From contig CM053326.1 in assembly GCA_028583605.1 (NCBI GenBank), forward strand, positions 8,874,587-8,938,586: a stretch of DNA of 64,000 nt, written 5' to 3'. Under the pieces are notes generated by a model. It ran no database searches. It had not been told where the DNA came from and was given only the letters and a program-made list of their open reading frames with translations. Origin of the DNA: Dastarcus helophoroides. Lineage: Eukaryota; Arthropoda; Insecta; Coleoptera; Bothrideridae. Of the stretch, positions 34,318 to 45,620 are shown one piece after another; positions within the stretch are counted from its first letter, which is position 1, and every line of letters starts with the position of its first letter. The translations under genes were made by a program, and so were the position numbers.

Positions 34318-35743
34318 TTGACGTTTGACATTGATGTGTATCTGACAGTTCTACATTTGATAAACCTAAGCTTAGAGATGGGAATTGTGCCAGAATGCTT
34401 CAAAATATTAACTATAAGACCTATACCTACAGTTGTAAATACAAATCGGGCTGAAGAGCTACGGCCCATAAATATGCTGCCCTTTTGCGAGAAAATCCTA
34501 GAACAGGTAGTCTTTAATAAAGTTATAAAGTATATAAACATTAACAACATTTTATGTACCTACCAATCGGGATTTAGAGGTAATCATTCATGCGAAACTG
34601 CTCTTCAGTATGTTATTTCTGAATGGAAATATAAAATTAATAAAAAACGCTTTGGAGTATGTGCAGTTTTTATTGATCTAAAAAGAGCATTTGAAACTAT
34701 AGATCGAGATATTTTGTTACTGAAACTTAAGAAATATAGATTTAAAGAAAATGTGTTAAAATGGTTTAAGAGTTACCTTTCTAATCGCTATCAATGTACC
34801 AAAATAGGAAATACTAAATCTTCATTGGAAATAAATAACTTTGGAGTTCCTCAAGAAAGTGTATTAGGGCCGCTATTATTTATATTATATATGGATGATA
34901 TAGGAAATGTCCTAAAGAAATGTAAAATTCATCTCTTTGCAGATGATACCCTAATATATTATGCGCATGATGATTTTAATGAATTAATGTCTACTATGAA
35001 TGAGGAACTTAAAATGTTTACAAATAAATTTAAATGTAACAAACTAAAAGTAAACGAACTGAAATCTAAATGGATGTTCATAAGTAACAATTACTGGTAC
35101 AATATATTTAAGGAATTAAATTTAAAAATTGAAATAAATGATCAAAATGTAGAGCAGGTAGACCAAATAAAATATCTAGGTTTTACAATATCATATAGAT
35201 TATATTTCAAAGAAAATTGGCAAAAAAATTGGATTTCTAGGCCGAGTAGCTCCCTATCTAACAACTTCGACTAGATTAATGGTTTACAATACTTTGATAT
35301 TGCCTCACTTTACTTATTGCTGCTCTGTATTATATGTTACTTGCACAAATTTTGATAGATTACACAAGTTACAAAATAAAGCAATGAGAATAATATTAAA
35401 ATGCAATAGATACACTAGTATTCAGACTATGCTAAATTTGTTAAACTGGATTAAGATTGAAAAGTATTAATTTGTCTAAACAATGATATTTATTCATAAA
35501 ATGAAAAATGATGCATTACCGGAATATTTAAAAAATCAGTTAACTGTAGTAAATGAAAGACACCTCTATCCAACTAGGTCGGCCCTTAACTTTTATATTC
35601 CACCAACTCTAAAAAATGCCACAATGAATAGCTTGTTTTATAAAGGTGTCAATCAGTACAATCTCCTTCCTCAAAATCATAAAGATACTAACAGCATTAA
35701 AGTATTTGGAAAAAATATGAGAGACCTTGTTAGACAGACATAG
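34318..35743 (+). pseudogene. LINE reverse transcriptase, broken
   Basis: This reverse transcriptase copies LINE RNA at the insertion site. The domain order is clear: an N-terminal palm/finger part with LRPINMLPFCEKILEQVV and YQSGFRGNHSCETALQ; motif A VFIDLKRAFETID; motif B GVPQESVLGPLLFILYMDDI, where the usual GVPQGS has Glu for Gly; motif C LFADDTLIYY. A C-terminal part follows (LILPHFTYCCSVLY, LHKLQNKAMRII, FIHKMKNDALPEYL). Lesions are a one-base slip in an A-run near 35225 and in-frame TAA codons at 35468 and 35477. The first visible codon is not an ATG, because the copy begins inside the domain. It is better preserved than the Jockey fragment on the other strand. Confidence 0.85.
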
Positions 35744-35965
35744 AGCATATTTTACACTAGCATCCTCTAATGCCTTCAGGTTGTTTAAATCATGCTTTTA
35801 AACAAATTATTTCTAATTTAGATGTTAACTTTTAATGTGTCTTTTAAATTTTATTGGTATGTACAATGTTTTTTTTTAGAGTAATTATTTAATTATAAGC
35901 ATGTAAAATCATTGTTTATATATTTAAACTCATGAGTAATGTATTAGATCATTTACTAAATAAAA

Positions 35966-35967
35966 TA

Positions 35968-35998
<31 letters not shown>
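35966..35998 (+). repeat. (CTTA)n microsatellite at the LINE 3' end
   Basis: About eight copies of ACTT/CTTA follow AATAAAATATTT directly and mark the 3' terminus of the LINE. Confidence 0.9.
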
Positions 35999-37555
35999 TC
36001 AAATTTTTCAATCGATTTTAAACCAACTTCCCGATGAGCTAGAGACTTGAAACTTTAACCGTAGGTCGTAACTACATGACAATACAATATTTTAATCCAA
36101 TCATGACAATTATTGCGCAAATAAAAAATTCTAGAACCAAACTTGACTTAAAATGAACATAACCCAAAAACAAACATAACCTTTAAAATGAACCCAATCT
36201 AAAAACGAAGATAAGCTAATTTCGAATCTTTAACTGATGAATAATACTACAATTTTTAACAGATCTCTGCAGAAAAATGGCAGATTATTCAATGAACTAA
36301 AATCAACCTGCCAATCTACAGTATTTGACAAAATTTTGGGGGTTATTTTAAACGATTTTCGGAATATTTCTATTGTCATTTTTGACATATTATTGTCACT
36401 GTAAGTCACTACTGTCTTCAGAAAAATCACTATCTTCTTCGAAATCGAGGACAATGCTTACAAGTAATTACCAGCTAGTACATTTACTAATTCTGCATCC
36501 GTTTCTGTTGATATTTGATGAAGTTTTGATCTTTTAGACGTAGAAAGTCCTGTGGTAGCATTACTCATTTTATCCGCTAAAAAATGAGATCTAAAAAAAT
36601 TGAAACCAACAAGTTCACACAATAGTTTATACCTTTATGAAACTGTCACCAAAGTAACAATGTCAACTGACGAATGTCAGTTAGCAGTAATTCGTTAAAA
36701 GTAACGTTGAGGATCCTATCTTGAGAAGGGAGTGTAAATTCCTAAATGAGCAATGTCAACTAGAAAAATTTAGATTATGTATAGGTTCTCAGATCAAAAT
36801 GTATAAACTTATATCAATTGATACATTACAAGAGAAGCGAGTGAGTCATAGTCAACTTTGTCAGGTAAAAGACATACTTTTACTTTAAACTTCTTATATT
36901 AATGAACAAGTTTAATTTTGAACTACGATAGTCGAGACAACCAACCAATGCAATAAAATTGGTAGACTTGAGTGAAATATTGATGTCACCTAGCACAATA
37001 AAATTTATTCATGCATCAGTATCCATGTACTGTATGCATTTCATCTTTTTAGTTTTAAATCTTATAAATTAAAAATTATTCATAGTCACAAATTTTCCGG
37101 GCCATCTGCATAGAGTTAAAAATCTGTATGAAATTATCAATCTATATGTGACCAAGAGTTTACACATCCTTATCTGAGAATTTACTTGGGTACCACAATA
37201 TGTTTTACTTGAATTGGTCTAGGAATTTACCAACAGGGAATTTGAAGCCTAGCAATCAAAAAAATACTGAAGTAAACGGGAAAAGAAGAAAATAATAATA
37301 TGAATGAATACTTAATATTATTAACTAATAGTCAATAGTGTATTGGTGACAATTTCTACGATGGCAATAGTCAAGGAGATAGTTGCGCAACACAAACGAC
37401 CCAACAACGATCGGAAAAGAAGTAAAAAAGAGCAAGATAAGCTTTAACATGAATCTGAATCAGAATAGGTTTGTAAAATTAATGCAGTTTAAAATGGATT
37501 ACCAAATTTCACTTAGACCTGCGACACTAAAAAGTAGGAAATAATTTAGATAATT
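35999..37555. other. Intergenic stretch with a small ORF and an old MITE copy
   Basis: A 37-codon minus-strand frame starts from ATG at 36566 and, after a one-base shift, continues into an acidic stretch (DFEEDSDFSEDSSD). 36990-37160 is a degenerate copy of one arm of the fold-back at 37556-37981, sharing GGGCCATCTGCATAGAG-like and AATCTGTATGAAATTA tracts. No intact gene is supported. Confidence 0.4.
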
Positions 37556-37981
37556 TTTTTAAAAATTAACACGTTTTTTTAATGCGGACCAAAAAGTATA
37601 AAATAATTTCTCCTAGTTCCACACAGATTTATAATCCCATACAGATTGCTAACTTCATACAGGTGGTCCTGAAAAATTGTGATTATAAATTTTTAATAGC
37701 TAGGAAAATATTTGTAAGATTTAAAACAAAAAACGTGGGGCGCATACAATAAATAAAAATTGATGCATGAATAGTTGGTTAACAGTTTTACTGTTGCGCC
37801 CCACGTTTTTTGTTTTAAATATTACAAGTATTTTCATTACTATTAAAAGTTCATATTCACAATTTTTTAGGACCATCTGTATGGAATTAGAAATCTGTAT
37901 GGGATTATAAATCTGTATAAAATTAGGAGAATTATTTTATATTTTTGGTCCGTTTTAAGAAACCTGTTAATTTAAAAAGTT
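37556..37981. mobile_element. Fold-back MITE, arms ~185 bp
   Basis: 37561-37743 and 37796-37979 are inverted copies around a 52-bp loop. The innermost part (TTTAAAACAAAAAACGTGGG then GCGC) is perfect. Matching outer tracts are GCGGACCAAAAA, ATCCCATACAGAT and CACAATTTTT. There is no coding capacity. Confidence 0.85.
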
Positions 37982-38040
37982 TTTTATTTAAACTATTCCG
38001 AAATCGATCGAGTCTACTTTCTCAACGCAATTTCAGGCTC

Positions 38041-38187
38041 CGAAATATACGCTATTGCAGTATTTTAGTCCGTTGCTAAAGAATCATCACAAATCGGCTC
38101 AAGAAAGTTTTCTCTCGGACTGTTTTGTAATGATTCCTTAGCAACAGTCAAAAATACTGGAATAACGTATTTTGCGGTTTAAAATAG
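38041..38187 (+). repeat. 147-bp palindromic unit, tandem copy 1
   Basis: Identical to the next unit except for the last bases. The unit is itself an imperfect palindrome: CAGTATTTTAGTCCGTTGCT at the left faces AGCAACAGTCAAAAATACTG at the right, as in a small MITE. Confidence 0.9.
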
Positions 38188-38334
38188 CGAAATATACGCT
38201 ATTGCAGTATTTTAGTCCGTTGCTAAAGAATCATCACAAATCGGCTCAAGAAAGTTTTCTCTCGGACTGTTTTGTAATGATTCCTTAGCAACAGTCAAAA
38301 ATACTGGAATAACGTATTTTGCGGTTTAAAATTG
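38188..38334 (+). repeat. 147-bp palindromic unit, tandem copy 2
   Basis: I see no base difference from copy 1 over about 145 bases. The GCGGTTTAAAAT at each unit's end may be part of the terminal repeat. The identity implies a recent duplication or an assembly join. Confidence 0.9.
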
Positions 38335-39769
38335 CGCCGAGAAATTAGGCTTCCGCGACCAATTTCAACAATAAATTATTTCCCTTTTTTTTTGCAAAAT
38401 TGCTTAAAAAGTTTTGATTTGCATTTAAATAGTAGGACACATCTAAAGTGAGATTTTAATTACTTTCAAAATAATTCTCTGCTTAAGCTCTGTTAATATT
38501 TAGATTTAAGTGTTGCTTTTACACTGCTCGTTTTTTGACATGGTGTCTTGATTCCAAAGTTTCATTTTCAACAAGCCAGCCTTTAAATTAGTTAAGAGAT
38601 GTTAAGTAGAGATTGACCGAATAATTTATTTGAGATACTATAGGCACTCTCCAATAACTTGCACTGTTAAACAAATTTGATTTTCCGAGCCATAACGGAT
38701 CTAACAGCTCTGAAACTTCCCTAAATATTCAAAACATAGATAAACCTCTGAATTAGTTATCTCGGTTTCCCTGAGAGGAAGAGTCACATTAAATGTTCAA
38801 TGTAGTTATCTAATTTTCATGTAAGTCTAAAATTTGCAGGAAAGGCAGATTGGAGTTCTAAATAATGCAACCCTAAAACGAGGTCCCTGTATGTTGCATA
38901 ATAAATGTAAATTAAAATAGTTGCGCCATAATTGGATGATCCAGAATAGGCCTCGACAATCGCTTTATCAACACTGCCTACCGGGATCCCTTACTTATCA
39001 TGTTTCAGCTTTTCAGCATAGTTGCTCACCCCATTTCCATCTAGACGCGCTTCATTATTGCTGCGCTATCTTCTTCTCACGTCATGGCAAAAGATATTAT
39101 GTGGCGGAACAAGCCTTATTCAATGATATCTGTATAATCTTTAAGTGCTCTAAGTAGAAACAATTCTAATAAAAGCAACAATAAAGATATGCACAGATAA
39201 ACAAATACAAAAGGGACAAGTGCAACATATTGATGCAAGAAAAGGCTGTTATTATTTAAAGAGATTGAATTCATGTCTTTATGTATTATGCTTAATATAT
39301 CGAGGATTTAGCTGGAGTAGTCAATTTTTGTTACTTATATTTTAGAATATTATAACAAATTGCAATGTTAAAATAATTATTACTAATCGTAGCATGTATA
39401 AGAATTCCATTAAATGTTCAGTTTTTATAGGATCTTTTATGAAATTTTTTAGGGGGTGGGGGGTTAAATGTAATGACTTAAACGCAAGGGTCCATTCCAC
39501 ACTTATCGAGAGGTTAGATATTCGGGAATGGGCATCATAAATAAATAGGCATCAGTCTCCCCTGTGTTAGTTATTTGATATTATAAGAATAATTTTCCAA
39601 AATATTAATATCGTACCGGTGCCGCGTTAACGTTAGAAGCGAAATTAATTTTGAGGTATTAATATTTATTATCGGAAAAATGTTGTGCAATGTTCCGGAA
39701 TATTTTGTTGATGTTAATGGTAACTTAATTTAAACTGCAAACCCTGGAATAATAACAATTTTGGATAAA
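38335..39769. other. Intergenic stretch, no gene seen
   Basis: A frame at 38921-39157 has no domain. A G-rich run (GGGGGTGGGGGG, near 39453) stands out from the AT-rich background. Confidence 0.4.
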
Positions 39770-41200
39770 TTAAAAAAAATAGGATATTTATAAGTTTTAT
39801 GGAACCAATATCAAAAGCGGACAAAATGGAACAACTGAAAGCGATTCTAGTAATGATGACAGATAATGAAGAAACAACAAGTTAAACAGTGGACTCATGA
39901 GGCAAAAGAACAAAGATGTCACACAAAGAAGAAGAATGAAAATAAGGTGTGTGGAAGACGACAAGGAAACCAAAAATAAGAAGGAAGACAAAAACGACAA
40001 GAAAATGAAAAAAGAAATAGATTTGCTTAACTGGAAGTGAAACAAAAATAAAACCAAAAAATATAAACATGAATCGTAAATCCTATTACCAAATAAAATA
40101 GGATAGATATTGAAAAGATGGAAGAAGAAATAAAGAAGTAAAGAATAAAATCACAAAAAGTTGAAGAAGCATGATTTGAACATTGCGACGATAAAAAATC
40201 AAGCAGCACCGAAAATACTATCAAAGAGTTCCTCAACGAGCCTTTTACAAGACACAGCTTTGTTATTTTCTTCATAAAAATTTAACCGCCAACATAATTT
40301 ATGATGAACAAGCATCCTTTCAAGCATACACCACAACAGTTTGAACCTACCTAATAAGCGAACCAGTGGACGGACGAAGAAAAAATGAACTTTCTGGAGT
40401 GCCCCCATGAGGGCAAGTCCTGAGGTTTCTTCAAACCAGATGAGTCATGAACAAGTCATAAAAATTTAAATATTTCCAAACTGGGCCGAAGAAATGTTAA
40501 ATAAATTAAAAAAAAACATAATATGTGAACCTGTCATGAAGTGACGTTTTCAATAAATTTAAATATCACGTAGTCGCATTTCAAAAACTGTTTAGAAAAT
40601 TGTCAACAAGTCATTTAATTTAAATATTTCCAAACTGGGCCGAAGAAATGTTAAATAAATTGAAGAAAACATACTTATGAGTAAGCATGAAAATAGACAA
40701 AATATTATATAAATTTAAATCCAACCTGAAAAGTCTGATGTATCTAGTTCTAGAGGCCAAAGAAATTTGAATTTTCCTATAAGAAATAAAAAGTAGTGGA
40801 ACTTCCGAAAATCAAGAGAGTCAGTGATTAGGAATCTTATAGCTAGAAGCTGCTTACAACATTCCGGAATATGCCGCAGAATGAGGAATGCGGAAAAATG
40901 ACCCTATCCTTGCAGGCATAAACAATAAATGCGCAAGTATTAAAAAAGAACTGAAAGCGTTTAAAGTAAATTGAAGAGCGTCACAGCAACAAAACTAAAA
41001 TTAACAAGGGAGAACTGTGGCAATTGGTTGTCTAACTGTTGAGTAACCAGCCACAAAATTTATTTTTAAAAAGCATCTCAAGGAAACCTTGGAAAATTTG
41101 ACTACGTAATCCACCAAAAATGGAAGGAAAATACGGGCAGCAGAAGGAATTACGATCATAATTACTTTGGTAAAGAAGAACAGTCATTCATCATAACCGA
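39770..41200. other. A-rich, possibly once-coding retroelement remnant
   Basis: The plus strand is rich in A and G and reads as Lys- and Glu-rich peptide fragments broken by many stops. This suggests a very old coding sequence, possibly from a retroelement, but no diagnostic motif was seen. A copy of the 15.2-kb repeat family is embedded at 40445-40670. Confidence 0.25.
40445..40670 (-). repeat. Third site of the 15.2-kb repeat family
   Basis: Two tandem partial units, each with CCAAACTGGGCCGAAGAAAT and separated by TATCACGTAGTCGCATTTC, match the inverted segment at 16190-16310. No hammerhead core is present here. Confidence 0.75.
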
Positions 41201-41465
41201 ACTCACTGTCACAAAGAATGTTCCCCAGAATAATTACGGAAGGAGAAGCAGATGTGTCGACTTGTCAGCTAAAGTTGCTGATTTTTCACACGTGTTGGTG
41301 GCCGAAGGAAGTAAGATATATCTTATTACCTAGATTTATTGTTTGCAAAATTAGACACAGGAATGGGAAACTGAATAAATGTGGTTTTTGCATGAAGACG
41401 CATTAATTAATTTTTATAAATTTCTGTGGATGTAAACCTGACTTTTCTGATTTCACGCACAACTA

Positions 41466-42888
41466 CCGAGATATCAAAAATTATGTTGGTCAAGGGTGGT
41501 TGTGGAATGTAAAACGTGTGTCTTACTTTACGTTTGAAATAATTATGTCACTGTCACACTGACATAATCAATAACCTATAAATTTCATACCTATTTATTT
41601 CAGTTGTAAAACAATAATGAACTACAAATTATGAAATAACGGTTTTAGTAACAAGAAAAAGTAAATAAGAGTAATTGTTGAAAATGTCTTCCGTTTTGTT
41701 CGATGCACAGGTTGACGCGCCTCCTCATGCTGTGAAAAGCGTTTTGCAGCATTTCTGGAGTTATGGTTGCACATTGCTGAACAATTCTTTGTTGCAGTTC
41801 TTGCAAATTATTTACTGAAGTTGCGAAAATCTTGCTTTTTAAGTAAGGAAATATAAAATAGTCCATAATTGTCAAACAAGGTGATCTCGAAGGAAACTCA
41901 ACTTCTGTATGCAAACTTATCAGCCGGTCATCAAAAAACGCGCGGAGGAAAGCAATATTTTCTCGTGTAGTATGTGCTGTTGCACCGTCGTGCTGGAAAT
42001 AACCGTACCGAAGTTCATCATCGTTTAACTGTTGCACAAATTCAGCCAAAAAGTTGTGTCTGTACCTTTCTGCGTTGACGGTGAAATCGAAAAAAATTGG
42101 CCCAATTATTCTTCTGCGAGAAACTGCCATCCAAACTCCAATTTTTTGAGCATGTAATGGCGATTCAGTAAAAACATGCTCCATTGCTCCACATTCGCAT
42201 ACTTTGAGAATTGATATATCCCAAAAGGTGGAACCACGCTTCGTCAGAAAACAAAATTAAGTCCAGAAGATCGTCATTCATTAAATTATTGACAAACCAA
42301 TTGCAGTAAGCAAGGCGTCTGGGCTGGTCTGCGGGCAGAAGAGCTTGATATGCTTGCATCTTATATGGATGCATATTTTCAAGTCTTTCTTTAAAATCCT
42401 CTGACATGTTCCATAAGAAAGTCCAATTTTCTGAGAAAGACGTTTCAAAGGTTTTGCAGGCTCATCTTCCATACGTTGACGAACGTCGTTGACAACTCCT
42501 TCTGTACGAACTCATGGTCTACCAGCACCTTTTTTATGAGTCACACAACCAGTTTCGCGAAACACTTCAACACAATTTGTAAGGCATGCATAAAAATTGT
42601 CCGGTAATATTGCCACGTTTGGGAAGTGCTCTCGAAAATTGTCCAAACACAAACGTTGACTGTATTGCCAATTTCCATTAACTAGCGCACCCGTTCGAAG
42701 ATAGGCTTTAATCATAAAATTTTTGTGCTGTGTGGTAAGAGGCATGATTCAAAAACTGGATTAGAAAATTTCAGCACAATGACTTGACAGATTCTGACAC
42801 CAACAAAACATATTCAAAAATTTAAAGTAAGGCACACGTTTTACATTCCACAACCACCCTTGACCAAGATAATTTTTGATATTCCCGG
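41466..42888 (-). mobile_element. DD41D Tc1/mariner element, copy B
   Basis: Flanked by TA (41464-41465 and 42889-42890). Ends CCGAGATATC and ATATTCCCGG, with ~70-bp terminal repeats that match copy A at 24238-25978. At 1.42 kb it has a normal length for the family. Confidence 0.9.
41645..42745 (-). pseudogene. DD41D transposase, copy B, frameshifted
   Basis: Starting from ATG at 42745 (MPLTTQHKNFMIKAYL), the product follows family order. The N-terminal DNA-binding part has NFREHFPNVAILPDNFYACL and a GCVTHKKGAGRP linker. An HTH (KPLKRLSQKIGLSYGTCQRI) follows, then catalytic LFSDEAWFHL, QHDGATAHT and MDYFIFPYLK. The last two Asp are separated by 41 residues, which defines the DD41D group. The normally conserved Asp of the SPDL motif is Cys (RSPCLT), though that is not the catalytic one. 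The frame slips near 42500, 42410 and 42180. All catalytic residues survive, so the copy is dead only through indels. It is much better preserved than copy A. Confidence 0.85.
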
Positions 42889-42890
42889 TA

Positions 42891-44431
42891 CTAAGTCTAA
42901 GCTAATTATGTTACTTATTTTATTAAAACTAGTATTTTAATTTAGGCAAGTTTGTTATTCAGAAGGAAAAAGTTAAAGCAATCTGAATCAAGATAATCGT
43001 GGGGGATATTCGTAATTACATTATATTTTCATTTCCATTTCTATACAAAGATTATTAAAATAATGCCTTACATTACACGCAACCTAAAATTATTTTGCGT
43101 CGTTTTGGTTTCCGGCGCTATTGAATATAGCTCATTAGCAAGGAAGCTACAAAGATGCACGGTTATACCATTATATGAATTAGATTCAATTCACCAGCGC
43201 CATTTTCCGTCATAATATTAGTAATAATGTCTCCTGGAAGCGCTACAAGCAGCTTTAATTAAAAGCGATCCGGCAGAATACTCGTCCCCTTTCAACCCCT
43301 ATACAACCTAAACTGTTGTGCCGAAACGCCAGATGTACTCATTGATTTTTTAGCGCAATAAACCCTTATAGAATAACATCCTACTTGTACATGCAATCAA
43401 GAATCGCGTGATGTTCCCAGAGGACATCTGATTAATAATACAGAAACTTAACAGAGCAACATCTCAACTCATTTTGAGTTCGAAATGCCACTGCCACATT
43501 GGTAAACCGAATATTGAAAAAACACTTTTATTAATAAGTTGCCCATTATTAGTTTATGCTATGAATACAATCTTCAGGGGAGAGAAAATTTAAAACATCT
43601 TGAGAAGTTTAGTTGCAAATTTCTCCCTTTATATCTTAATTAGAGACCAACCGAAACTACATTTTGATCCAAAATGAAAACCGAGTTTCGGCTATTGTCC
43701 TGGTTTCACTCGAAACCGAAACCTATTTAGACTTGTGAACATTTGCATTATATAGTCTAAAATCTAATTTATTTTTCCGCGCTATATAATAATAGTTCAT
43801 TCTAATTAAATCAAGTAAACTTCTTGAATTTGCTAAGTTTCTTTCTTTCTTAATGTTATATGATGGATGATGAATAATAGAATTCTTGAGCTATTAATTA
43901 TCTTAGGTTAATAATGAATTTAATAGTAAGTATCATTTACTTAGAAATGCCATTAATAAGCAGCTAAGTGCCAAAAAATATATTTTTCAGTTGTTATCTT
44001 ATATATACTAAATGTCATCGCCATTACTTCCAATAAAGACGCTAAATGTTAATTCTTCTTGTTTGACTACTAGCTTACATTAATTAACTTAACAATAGTA
44101 ATACATTTCATCATAAGTATAATGTTTTTCTGTAATAACTTTAAACTTTTTATTTGGTATTTCCACTCGACAATTTTAATTAACGAAAATAATATCATTT
44201 TGGGAATTATTCAATTTAAATATCTAGCTATTAAGTTAGTTGTGCGACGAATTATCAATAATCCGCCAATCATTCTAATTAGAACCAGTACGCTCTACAA
44301 AATTCCCAAACAAAGAAAAGCGAACCTTCTTGTTTGACCTGCCACCGCCACCTGCAGTCCACCGATCATGCCCTTCCTCCTTGGAGAATGCCTACCTAAA
44401 AATGTTCCCATTTGTAGATATTACACAGGTA
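42891..44431. other. AT-rich intergenic stretch, no gene seen
   Basis: Open frames (for example 44122-44337) are short and compositionally AT-driven. Nothing is repeated elsewhere in the window. Confidence 0.4.
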
Positions 44432-45620
44432 CAGTGGCGGCTCCAGAGGGGGGACTCTTAGATGCTCAAAAAGTTTAAAATAAATAATTGATAAATACGA
44501 AATAAAATAAAAAATAAAAAGTTGTAGAAATATTCTTATGCTAAATTGATATCTTATTGTATATCCATATATTTTAACAACTAATCTGACAAAGACATAA
44601 TATCCGGTGCTATAATTCGTAATACTTTTGCTAATTAGATTTCTTGGGGCACAGCGGCACCTTTTTTGGTACATTTTCGCGAATTGTAAAGTAAACATTG
44701 TCCAGGATTTTATGTTGTCGAACGTGCGACTATTTATGTTTTCAAACGTTTAAATGTTTACTACTCAAATCATTGACTTCAGCAAATTCAAGAAAAATTA
44801 TTTTCTGCGGCTGGATTAATCTGCACGAAATCTAGATCTTCATGAAATGATGAAAGATATCTACTTATTATTTAATTTATTTGTATAACTCAGTTCAGCT
44901 TTGTAGGCTTCAATTTTTATAATGGTGTATCTTTTATGAAGTTTTCAGCAAGACATTTATAATTTGCTTCTTAAAAATTACATTTATCATTAAATGTTTA
45001 TGAATATCTAAACGATTACATCAATTACTAGAGGTTAGAGCCCGGATCGTAAGGCAAATTAGATCATCAAAATAGAGAAAAGAAACAGGTAATTGAACAA
45101 ATTAAAAGATGTGTTTTCCCAAAGTACTGATTACCTGAAACACTCTGGTTTGAATAGGTTCCCCAAAAGAGCACCTATAACTCCAGAAAAAAATTAGGTT
45201 TGAGATGGTCTCTTCTACAAAACAATTAATGACAGTTTACAAATTAACTTTCTTTTAATTTCTTTAATTCCAATTTCAACTTCTTCCTTAAAATTTTACT
45301 TTTAAATACGAAATGACCATTTTTTAGGAAATTTGCGTTTGTTTTTCTTTTCAAAATTTTATTTTCAATAGTTCCAGCTGCAACCCATTTCTAAATGAAT
45401 TTTATGAGTTTGCAAAAAATTTCGATACTTTTCTCAAAGTTACAAGTTTACACTTTAGTTTTTTATTTTTTATGCTTATTTACTTAATTTCACGGGGGTT
45501 TTTGGCGGCGAAAACCCTCTTAGAGTATTAAAAATCGTAATTCTTTAATCGATTTATAATTAATTTAATATAATTAATTTAAGCCCACTGCCTTTTTATG
45601 TATGCAAATGCAAAGTGTAG

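Larger units (their letters stand above)
34290..35998 (+). mobile_element. CR1-group LINE, 5'-truncated, with (CTTA)n tail
   Basis: A reverse transcriptase pseudogene is followed by a 3' untranslated region of about 220 bp and a tandem tetranucleotide tail. A microsatellite tail rather than poly(A) is typical of CR1- and L2-like LINEs. The 5' part, including any endonuclease, is missing. Confidence 0.75.

Noticed and set aside
39797..40408. Leu- and Phe-rich minus-strand frames that look like membrane proteins
   Set aside because: They arise from A- and G-rich plus-strand sequence read backwards, and no consistent helix pattern or start was found.
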